Source: Bacillota bacterium
GTDB taxonomy: Bacteria > Bacillota > Clostridia > Christensenellales > Aristaeellaceae
Assembly: GCA_023416655.1 (NCBI GenBank)
Contig: JAEZHK010000074.1
Span: 1 to 10,573, forward strand
Reading direction: 5' to 3'
DNA length: 10,573 nt
Part shown: positions 1 through 4,565 of the stretch, in pieces
Layout of the letters: each line of letters starts with the position of its first letter
Position numbering within the stretch: the stretch's first letter is position 1
The notes under the pieces: generated by a model
The model's database searches: none
Told to the model about the DNA's origin: nothing
The model's input: the letters and a program-made list of their open reading frames with translations, nothing else
Made by a program: the position numbers and the translations under genes

Positions 1-4
1 CTGC

Positions 5-58
5 GGGAAACCAAGTCGCTTCGCGACCGCACGATTCAAATGGAATTTGAATCGTGCG
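5..58 (-). repeat. Partial hairpin module, inverted copy of part of the 1816-1998 array
   Basis: Read on the minus strand this is a 14-bp perfect stem with a 3-nt loop (28-41 with 45-58, loop GGA on the plus strand), abutting a 5-bp stem with a 3-nt loop (15-27, gtcgc-ttc-gcgac), abutting the arm gggaaacc-aa (5-14). Bases 5-31 match the reverse complement of 1842-1868 exactly (27 bp). The partner arm of the last hairpin would lie at or beyond the window edge, so the module looks cut off here. The long stem has a different sequence from its counterpart at 1816-1845 but nearly the same size. No gene is seen in 1-177. Function unknown. Confidence 0.75.
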
Positions 59-170
59 CCGCTGTGTCGCTCTCCGCTTGAAATAGCGCTGCTATTCCTG
101 CGCTGCGGCTCCTAGCCAGGAACAAAATGTTCGCCGCTTTGGACAAAATAATGTTTCGCATTGGTATTAC
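56..170. repeat. Imperfect palindromic element, copy 1 (left arm missing)
   Basis: This stretch aligns at roughly 80% with 3323-3440. Shared blocks include gcgccgc, gtgtcgc, the central hairpin aatagc-gct-gctatt (82-96), cgct-cggctcct, tcgccgctttgga and the end ttggta (161-166). In the second copy the element is a 158-bp palindrome centred on the same hairpin. Here only the centre and right arm are present; the expected left arm (about 12-55) is occupied by the hairpin module. The element ends 8 bases beyond the stop codon of the acetyltransferase gene. It looks like a dispersed, possibly MITE-like or REP-like repeat with no coding capacity. Confidence 0.7.
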
Positions 171-177
171 GGGCCTC

Positions 178-660
178 TTACAGCACCTTGAACATCGGCA
201 CAATGTCCTCGTAGCCGCCGTCCATGCGAAAGCCGCCGGGGATCACGCCAAGGCGCGTAAAGCCCAGCTTTTCGTACAGGCGCAGCGCGCCCAGGTTGGT
301 CGCAACCACCGCGTTGTACTGCATGATGCGAAAGCCCAGCGCCTTCGCCGTCTTAAGCGAGTGCACGACCAGCCCTTCGCCGATTCCCATCCCGCGCGCC
401 GCCTCGTCCACGGCGTAGCTGCAGTTGGCGATGTGGCCGCAGCGCCCGACGTTGTTGGGGTGCAGGATGTAGAGGCCGAAGATCTTCCCCTCCCCCTCTG
501 CCACGCCCGCGAAGCTCTGCGCGGCGAAGAACGCCGAAGCCTCGGGGAGCGTCAACTTGTTCTCCTGCGGGAACGCGATGCCGTCCTCCACCACCCGGTT
601 CCAGATGCGCGCCATTTCCTTTAGGTCCGCTCCTTCGTATTTCCTGACGCTGATGTTCAT
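178..660 (-). CDS. GNAT family N-acetyltransferase
   Basis: A 160-residue protein with the single-domain GNAT fold, expected to transfer an acetyl group from acetyl-CoA to an amine; the substrate cannot be told. The acetyl-CoA motif RGMGIG lies at about residues 89-94, followed by a helix and then NLGALRLYEKLGF, the conserved motif-B region with its Asn and Tyr. The C-terminus (GGFRMDGGYEDIVPMF) resembles L-amino-acid N-acyltransferases and other YhhY/YjaB-like members. The reading frame is open much further upstream, but I chose the ATG at 660 because the fold starts there (MNISVRKYEGADL) and GAGGTG lies 5 bases upstream. The gene has its own promoter (738-767) and is separated from the upstream regulator by a terminator, so it is probably monocistronic. 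No canonical terminator follows; the palindromic repeat sits just after the stop. Confidence 0.85.
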   Translation of the reverse strand: MNISVRKYEGADLKEMARIWNRVVEDGIAFPQENKLTLPEASAFFAAQSFAGVAEGEGKIFGLYILHPNNVGRCGHIANCSYAVDEAARGMGIGEGLVVHSLKTAKALGFRIMQYNAVVATNLGALRLYEKLGFTRLGVIPGGFRMDGGYEDIVPMFKVL

Positions 661-737
661 GTCGGCACCTCGAAAGAAAATTTGTGCACCATTGTATTGC
701 GGCACTAACGACCGGTGTGGCGGCCTTCTCCTAGATG

Positions 738-767
738 AATATACCACGGATTCCTCGCGGGAATCAA
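738..767 (-). promoter_or_regulatory. Putative sigma-A promoter of the acetyltransferase gene with an internal dyad
   Basis: On the minus strand: -35 TTGATT (762-767), an 18-bp spacer, -10 TATATT (738-743). The implied leader is about 70 nt. An inverted repeat gattcc-N5-ggaatc (749-765) lies in the spacer and overlaps the -35, a typical place for a repressor site. Inferred from hexamer matches only. Confidence 0.5.
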
Positions 768-808
768 GGGATCGGATCAAAGCCCGCATGACAGCGTCCG
801 CCGGATGC

Positions 809-843
809 AAAAACCACGGCGCGTGTCCGAAGGCGCACCGTGG
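809..843 (-). terminator. Intrinsic terminator of the YheO-type regulator gene
   Basis: On the minus strand ccacgg pairs with ccgtgg and the stem continues inward through a G·U pair and three further pairs, followed by a run of five T. It begins 18 bases beyond the stop codon at 861 and separates the regulator from the acetyltransferase gene. Confidence 0.8.
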
Positions 844-860
844 CAGATCCAAGCCATGGC

Positions 861-1505
861 TCAGGCGTTCTTCGCCTTGCCGCGGACTTCCTTCAAATAG
901 TTGTAGACGGTGAAGTTGCTGACGCCCAGGCACTCCGCCACATACTCGACGGCGTTTTTGACCGCGAAGATGCCCTTCTGCTCCAGCTTGGACACAATTA
1001 CCAGCTTGTCTTCCTTCTGCATGTAGGCCACGGGCTTCTGGAACAGCGACACCTCCGTGTCCACCACCGATTCCATGACCTCGCTGATGTCCTGCGCGAA
1101 GGTTTCCTTGGGCGACTCCGCCTCCGGCGGCGCGAAGGAAATCGCGTCTTCCAGAAGGTTCTTGGCGACGATGTAATCCGTCAAATCCTGGTTCAGGCAC
1201 AGCGAACCCAAGACCTTTCCCGCGTCGTCCCGAATGAAGATGGTGGACGAGCGCAGCACACGGCCGTCGGGCAGCACGGTTTTGTAGTTGACGCTGTTTT
1301 CCGCCCCGTCGCCGCTCTCCCGGAGCAACTTCAGAAGGTAGTTTGTGGCGGGCCCGCCGATTTTTCGGTGGGTCACGTCGCCTTCCAGCATCACAATGGA
1401 GCTTTCCACATGGCTCAAATCGTGCAGGATGAACTCATACCTGGGGCCCAGCATCTGCTGAAGGCACGGCAGCACCTGCGCGACCGCCTCCAGATTCGGG
1501 TGCAT
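861..1505 (-). CDS. YheO/DauR-type PAS-HTH transcriptional regulator
   Basis: A 214-residue DNA-binding regulator. The N-terminal half (from EFILHDLSHVESSIVMLEG to about residue 115, LGSLCLNQDLT) matches the YheO-like PAS domain (PF08348 type), a probable ligand-sensing module. The last 60 residues (KLVIVSKLEQKGIFAVKNAV, then EYVAECLGVSNFTVYNYLKE) match the HTH_22 domain (PF13309 type). In family members such as DauR this architecture controls amino acid catabolism or transport; the ligand and targets here are unknown. Start choice: GGGGGA lies 6 bases before the ATG at 1505. The ATG at 1511 directly abuts that sequence and is less likely, and longer in-frame starts (up to 1619) add residues not expected in the family. 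It is transcribed alone from 1676/1648 and divergently from the small membrane protein gene. Confidence 0.85.
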   Translation of the reverse strand: MHPNLEAVAQVLPCLQQMLGPRYEFILHDLSHVESSIVMLEGDVTHRKIGGPATNYLLKLLRESGDGAENSVNYKTVLPDGRVLRSSTIFIRDDAGKVLGSLCLNQDLTDYIVAKNLLEDAISFAPPEAESPKETFAQDISEVMESVVDTEVSLFQKPVAYMQKEDKLVIVSKLEQKGIFAVKNAVEYVAECLGVSNFTVYNYLKEVRGKAKNA

Positions 1506-1647
1506 GGTCATTCCCCCGCTTTCGTTACGTAATACAGCGTCGGGGATCATTGGGCGACCCCCATCGCTCGCCCGAACGGCAGCGCCCCTTTGCACATGCC
1601 GCCAGCCGGATGGCCCCACCGGGCGCCGTCCGCCGGATAATATTCAT

Positions 1648-1676
1648 ATTGTACGCTTGCAGGCTTCGCGCGTCAA
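1648..1676 (-). promoter_or_regulatory. Sigma-A promoter of the YheO-type regulator gene
   Basis: On the minus strand: -35 TTGACG (1671-1676), a 17-bp spacer, -10 TACAAT (1648-1653). Transcription would start near 1641, giving a leader of about 135 nt before the ATG at 1505. Confidence 0.7.
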
Positions 1677-1698
1677 GGTGAATCGTACATCGCGTCAG

Positions 1699-1732
1699 GG
1701 CAACAGCATGAACGAAAGTTCCTGCCGTTGCC
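1699..1732 (-). repeat. Dispersed 34-nt hairpin, copy A
   Basis: Read on the minus strand: stem ggcaac/gttgcc, a G·T pair, gca/tgc, a G·A mismatch, gaac/gttc, loop tttc. A closely similar sequence occurs at 6682-6715 on the plus strand, with 4 differences over 36 aligned bases. In both copies the hairpin ends just upstream of a sigma-A promoter (22 bp from the -35 here) and points the same way as the downstream gene. No T tract follows and no gene reads into it from upstream on this strand, so it is not an ordinary terminator. Confidence 0.7.
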
Positions 1733-1744
1733 AAGGGAACGGGG

Positions 1745-1788
1745 CCGGATTTCTGAATTTCCTGCGGGAAATTCCGGGCGCAATCCGG
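1745..1788. repeat. Nested palindrome beside the hairpin array
   Basis: An outer 7-bp perfect stem ccggatt (1745-1751) with aatccgg (1782-1788) encloses an inner 8-bp perfect stem gaatttcc (1755-1762) with ggaaattc (1767-1774), loop tgcg. The intervening bases are short and asymmetric (3 and 7 nt). It lies 27 bp to the left of the array and has no T tract. Function unknown. Confidence 0.65.
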
Positions 1789-1815
1789 ACTTAAGGAATT
1801 GATTCCCCGTCTCGG

Positions 1816-1998
1816 CGCAACATTCCAAATTATTGGAATGTTGCGGTCGCGAAGCGACTTGGTTTCCCAAAGGGAAACCAACCTTGGGGGGCAGCGCGCC
1901 CTTTGGGGGAATCCATTTGCACCGGCAAGGAAGTTTCGCCTCAAGGCGAAACTTGTCCCTTTGGGACTGAATTTGACGCATGTCATGCGGCAAATTCA
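1816..1998. repeat. Array of seven abutting perfect hairpins with mirror-symmetric layout
   Basis: Seven stem-loops follow each other with no unpaired base between them. (1) 1816-1845: 13-bp stem cgcaacattccaa, loop atta. (2) 1846-1858: 5-bp stem gtcgc, loop gaa. (3) 1859-1881: 10-bp stem ttggtttccc, loop aaa. (4) 1882-1930: closed by ccttg/caagg around a GC-rich interior. (5) 1931-1954: 10-bp stem aagtttcgcc, loop tcaa. (6) 1955-1967: 5-bp stem gtccc, loop ttt. (7) 1968-1998: 8-bp stem tgaatttg, one mismatch, 5-bp stem cgcat, loop gtc. Sizes run 30-13-23-[49]-24-13-31, so the left and right triplets mirror each other in architecture although the stems differ in sequence. Part of the left triplet recurs inverted at 5-58. 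It could be a folded RNA, a cruciform-forming DNA element or a mobile palindrome; no coding sequence is seen. Confidence 0.75.
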
Positions 1999-2098
1999 CC
2001 TTCAGTCGGTACGAATGGTCGAACATGGAGGACTGCGGCCCTCCAAGCCTCCCGGGGTTCATGCTCCCATCATTCATGCGTTGGCCGTGTACATCGCG

Positions 2099-2127
2099 TT
2101 GACAAACCCCAGCATCTTCCATACAAT
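2099..2127 (+). promoter_or_regulatory. Sigma-A promoter of the small membrane protein gene
   Basis: Consensus -35 TTGACA (2099-2104), a 17-bp spacer and -10 TACAAT (2122-2127). The predicted start near 2134 leaves a leader of only about 17 nt containing GGAGG (2136-2140). The heptamer TTCATGC occurs twice just upstream (2058 and 2073). Confidence 0.75.
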
Positions 2128-2150
2128 GGGCGCATGGAGGCGATCGCGAT

Positions 2151-2477
2151 GTGCGAGCACATGAAACCTCGGGCTATTGGAAGTTCTCGTTCTGGGATCT
2201 GTTTGAAACGCAGCGCTGCGGCGCTTGCGGCGGGAAATTCTCCGTGCCGCTCACGCGGCAGTACCTCATCTTTCTTCTTTCGATTGCGTTCTCCCTCCCG
2301 ATGGTCTGGCTGGACACCTATTGCATGGACTTGCCCAGCAGAATCGGCCGGTTTTTCTCGGCACTTGTCGTCATGGCGCTGTGGGTGGAGGGCGTTCACA
2401 TTGCCACCTACCGCACCTACCTTCGCGCCTTCCGGCGCGCGCAGGCGGCCATGCCGAAATCCACCAAAACAACCTGA
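2151..2477 (+). CDS. Small membrane protein with an N-terminal Cys-x-x-Cys knuckle, unknown function
   Basis: A 108-residue protein I do not recognise as a named family. Residues about 1-35 form a hydrophilic head with the motif RCGACGGKF, a single CxxC knuckle of the kind found in small zinc-ribbon proteins. Two hydrophobic segments follow (QYLIFLLSIAFSLPMVWL and RFFSALVVMALWVEGVHI), then a basic tail (RAFRRAQ). The plan is like short cytoplasmic-ribbon/two-helix proteins of Bacillota, but only one CxxC is present, so metal binding would need a partner or dimer. The start is GTG with GGAGG 10 bases upstream and a consensus promoter immediately before it, which makes expression likely. It is divergent from the YheO-type regulator and has its own promoter; no clear terminator follows. 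Confidence 0.65.
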   Translation: MRAHETSGYWKFSFWDLFETQRCGACGGKFSVPLTRQYLIFLLSIAFSLPMVWLDTYCMDLPSRIGRFFSALVVMALWVEGVHIATYRTYLRAFRRAQAAMPKSTKTT

Positions 2478-2531
2478 GCGCTACGCCATGAAGGATTTCC
2501 TGCAATCCCCTACTTTCTAACTCTATTCCGC

Positions 2532-2560
2532 TTGCAATCGACATGGGTTTCGGGTATGAT
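2532..2560 (+). promoter_or_regulatory. Sigma-A promoter of the BusR-like gene
   Basis: -35 TTGCAA (2532-2537), a 17-bp spacer, -10 TATGAT (2555-2560). A start near 2567 rules out the in-frame TTG at 2563 as the initiation codon and supports the GTG at 2599. Confidence 0.7.
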
Positions 2561-2598
2561 GATTGTCGCTTAAGCATCATGAAGGCAGTGAGTACCCC

Positions 2599-3225
2599 GT
2601 GAGAAGAGAGAAAACCCCGCCCGCGTACCTGCAGGTCGCCCGCGACATCGCGGGGCGGATCGCGTCGGGCGAGATTCAAGAAGGCGAGCGCTTTTCGGGG
2701 CGTTCGCTGATGAGTTCCCAATACAACGTATCGCCGGAGACCATCCGGCGCGCGCTGGGGTTACTGGCGGAGATGGACGTATTGTCCATGCGGCAGAACG
2801 TGGGCGCTGTGGTCAAATCCCGCCACCAGGCGGCGCTGTACGTGGAACAGTCGGGTGAGGCCGCGGGGCTGCGCCTGCTGCGGGAGGAGCTTTCAAAGCT
2901 CATGGAGGAGCGCCGCGCGCTGGACGCGCGCATCGACGCCACCATAAAGCGCCTTGCGGACCTAGCCGAGCGCTTCCGCCACAGCGACAACATGCAGACC
3001 TATGAATTCAGCGTGCCGCAGGGCGCGCGCATCGCTGGGCTTTCGATCGGCGAGTCCGCGTTTCGCAGCGAAACGGGCGCGACCATCCTGGCCGTCCGCC
3101 GGGGCGCGGTGGTCACCCTGTCCCCCGGGGCGGACCGGAGGATCGAGGCGGGCGACGTGCTGGTGGTCGTCTGCGGCGTCCTCGACGTACCCGTGGTGTC
3201 CGAATTCATCGCGCGAACAGCCTGA
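2599..3225 (+). CDS. busR: BusR-like GntR/RCK_C regulator of betaine uptake
   Basis: A 208-residue regulator with three parts. Residues about 8-75 are a GntR-type winged helix (YLQVARDIAGRIASGE, then YNVSPETIRRALGLLAEMDV). Residues about 88-128 are a charged coiled coil (LREELSKLMEERRALDARID). Residues about 135-205 are a TrkA-C/RCK_C domain (GLSIGESAFRSETGATILAV, then GDVLVVVCGV). This order is that of BusR of Lactococcus and Streptococcus, a tetrameric repressor of the betaine transporter operon that needs cyclic di-AMP bound at its RCK_C domain. The transporter operon starts 336 bp downstream on the same strand, which supports the same role here. The GTG start fits the promoter position; the ribosome site is weak (GTGAG/AAGG). 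An intrinsic terminator follows, so the regulator and transporter are separately transcribed. Binding of cyclic di-AMP is inferred from the family. Confidence 0.85.
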   Translation: MRREKTPPAYLQVARDIAGRIASGEIQEGERFSGRSLMSSQYNVSPETIRRALGLLAEMDVLSMRQNVGAVVKSRHQAALYVEQSGEAAGLRLLREELSKLMEERRALDARIDATIKRLADLAERFRHSDNMQTYEFSVPQGARIAGLSIGESAFRSETGATILAVRRGAVVTLSPGADRRIEAGDVLVVVCGVLDVPVVSEFIARTA

Positions 3226-3244
3226 CAGGATCAAACTTCCCTCT

Positions 3245-3271
3245 CCCTCCCGGATTCGGGAGGGTTTTTTT
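3245..3271 (+). terminator. Intrinsic terminator of the BusR-like gene
   Basis: A perfect 8-bp stem ccctcccg/cgggaggg (3245-3252 with 3257-3264), loop gatt, followed by seven T (3265-3271). It begins 19 bases after the stop codon. Confidence 0.92.
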
Positions 3272-3276
3272 CGGTT

Positions 3277-3438
3277 AATACCAACTCCAAGCATAAATCA
3301 CTCGTTGCGCCGGGTCTTTTCGCGCGCCGCAGTGTCGCCTTCCGCTCAAAATAGCGCTGCTATTCCTCGCTCCGGCTCCTTGCGCCGCATCAAAAATCCC
3401 TCGCCGCTTTGGAGTGATTTATGTTCTCCATTGGTACA
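3277..3438. repeat. 158-bp imperfect palindromic element, copy 2 (complete)
   Basis: Arms 3279-3303 and 3412-3436 are inverted repeats matching at 19 of 25 positions: an outer 6-bp block taccaa and an inner 12-bp block cataaatcactc. The centre of symmetry (3357.5) coincides with the hairpin aatagc-gct-gctatt (3350-3364). The inner sequence also tends to pair (for example gcgccg blocks on both sides). It lies just after the BusR terminator and about 40 bp before the transporter promoter. Its right half recurs at 56-170. There is no open frame of note, so it looks like a MITE-like or REP-like dispersed repeat. Confidence 0.75.
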
Positions 3439-3473
3439 AGGAGGATTTTCCCATTTAAGGAGAGTTTTCCCAT
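3438..3473 (+). repeat. Tandem 17-bp direct repeat upstream of the transporter promoter
   Basis: Copies at 3438-3454 (aaggaggattttcccat) and 3457-3473 (aaggagagttttcccat) differ at only two or three positions and recur with a 19-bp period. The second ends 6 bp before the -35 hexamer. They could be paired operator half-sites, for BusR or another regulator; no coding sequence starts here although each contains an RBS-like aaggag. Confidence 0.65.
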
Positions 3474-3479
3474 GTCGGG

Positions 3480-3517
3480 TTGACATAATAACAACTCTAT
3501 TGTAGTATATAAGTTGT
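3480..3517 (+). promoter_or_regulatory. Strong sigma-A promoter of the betaine transporter operon with overlapping dyad
   Basis: -35 TTGACA (3480-3485), a 17-bp spacer, -10 TAGTAT (3503-3508). An inverted repeat acaact (3491-3496) / agttgt (3512-3517) brackets the -10 with 15 bp between the arms, a position suited to repression. The leader is about 47 nt and ends in AGGAGG (3546-3551), 10 bases before the ATG. Confidence 0.75.
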
Positions 3518-3561
3518 CAGAAGGATTCATCTGAACACCATCATCAGGAGGAGAGAATTCC

Positions 3562-4542
3562 ATGAAGAGAATCGCCGCGATGCTGACCGCGCTGGCGCTG
3601 ACCCTTGCGATCGGACTGACCGCCGGAGCGGAGCCCAAGACGGCCATCACCTTTGCCGACGTTGGCTGGGATTCGATCCGCTTCCACAACGCGGTGGCGG
3701 GGACGATCGCGCAGGAAGCGTTTGGCTACACCTGGGAGGAAATCTCCGGCTCCACGCCGATCACCTCCGAGGCGCTGATGTCGGGCGACATTGACGTGCA
3801 CATGGAGATGTGGACGGACAACCTGGCGACCTACGGCGACGACATCGCCCAGGGCCGGATGCAGGAGCTGTCCACAAACTTTGACGACAACGCACAGGGG
3901 CTGTACGTGCCCCGCTACGTGATCGAGGGCGACAGCGCCCGCGGCATCGAGCCGGTCGCGCCCGACCTCAAGACCATCGAGGACCTCAAGAAATACGCCT
4001 CCCTCTTCCCCGATCCGGAAGACCCCGGCAAGGGCCGAATCTTCGGCGGCCTGCCCGGCTGGGAAGTGACCACCATCCTGGAGAAGAAGATCCAGCACTA
4101 CGGCCTCGACCAGATGTACAACTATGTGCTGCCGGGCAGCGACGCGGCGATGAGCGCGGCGATCGTATCCGCCTGGGACAAGGGCGCGCCGATCGTGGCC
4201 TACTACTGGGAGCCGACGTGGCTGATGGGCATGTACGACTTCGTGCGGCTTCAGGACACGCCCTACAACCCGGACACTTACATGGAAGGCCAATCGGATT
4301 TCCCCGCCACGCGGGTCACGGTCTGCGTCTCCAACCAGTTCAAACAGTCCAACCCCGAGTACTGCGAATTCCTCTCAAAGTACCACACCTCCTCCGCGCT
4401 GACCGGCGAGGCGCTGGCACACATGCAGGAAACCGGAGACGACTACGCGGCCACGGCCAAATGGTTTTTGAAGCAGCATCCGGAGCTGATCGACCAGTGG
4501 CTGACCGCCGATCTTGCGGCCAAGGTCAACGCGGCGTTATAA
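3562..4542 (+). CDS. opuAC: Glycine betaine/quaternary amine ABC transporter substrate-binding protein
   Basis: A 326-residue extracytoplasmic binding protein of the OpuAC family, which captures glycine betaine or related quaternary amines and delivers them to the permease. Residues 1-23 form an Sec signal peptide with a basic start (MKR), a hydrophobic core and an A-G-A cleavage site before Glu24. There is no lipobox cysteine, unlike most binding proteins of Gram-positive bacteria. The mature part shows the aromatic residues expected for a quaternary-ammonium cage: DVGWDS (Trp36), VHMEMWTDN (Trp84), GLPGWEV and YYWEPTWLMGMYDF, the last matching the WxPxW element of the family. It has a strong ribosome site (AGGAGG) and is first in a three-gene operon; the permease starts 23 bases after its stop. 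The exact substrate (betaine, choline, proline betaine) cannot be read from sequence. Confidence 0.9.
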   Translation: MKRIAAMLTALALTLAIGLTAGAEPKTAITFADVGWDSIRFHNAVAGTIAQEAFGYTWEEISGSTPITSEALMSGDIDVHMEMWTDNLATYGDDIAQGRMQELSTNFDDNAQGLYVPRYVIEGDSARGIEPVAPDLKTIEDLKKYASLFPDPEDPGKGRIFGGLPGWEVTTILEKKIQHYGLDQMYNYVLPGSDAAMSAAIVSAWDKGAPIVAYYWEPTWLMGMYDFVRLQDTPYNPDTYMEGQSDFPATRVTVCVSNQFKQSNPEYCEFLSKYHTSSALTGEALAHMQETGDDYAATAKWFLKQHPELIDQWLTADLAAKVNAAL

Positions 4543-4565
4543 GATGAAAAACCACAGGATGCGGG

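Larger units (their letters stand above)
1506..2150. other. Hairpin-rich divergent intergenic region (645 bp)
   Basis: No convincing gene lies here; the open frames on both strands are low-complexity translations of palindromes without a ribosome site or family resemblance. From left to right it holds the regulator leader (1506-1641, with a gggcga/tcgccc hairpin in the middle), the minus-strand promoter (1648-1676), a dispersed hairpin (1699-1732), a nested palindrome (1745-1788), seven abutting hairpins (1816-1998), about 100 bp without strong structure apart from a ggagg/cctcc stem, and the plus-strand promoter (2099-2127). I found no promoter that would obviously transcribe the array. Confidence 0.7.

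Noticed and set aside
661..1200. N-terminal extension of the acetyltransferase frame to 340 residues
   Set aside because: The extra residues are out-of-frame translation of the regulator gene and its terminator; the GNAT fold and ribosome site start at 660.
1816..1998. Reading the hairpin array as a CRISPR array or an integron attC cluster
   Set aside because: There are no identical repeats with regular spacers, no cas or integrase genes, and no attC R/L box consensus.
2058..2079. Heptamer TTCATGC, twice before the 2151 promoter and also in both dispersed hairpins and near the thpR promoter
   Set aside because: A 7-mer is expected to recur by chance in 10 kb on two strands, and its setting differs between sites; too weak to call a shared operator.
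1525..2122. Two long overlapping open frames on the minus strand through the hairpin array (153 and 149 codons)
   Set aside because: They translate palindromes, have no ribosome site, overlap a strong promoter and another leader, and resemble no protein family I know.
1903..2520. 205-codon plus-strand open frame
   Set aside because: It runs through the array and across the membrane-protein gene in another frame, with Arg/Ser/Pro-rich composition typical of GC-rich shadow frames.
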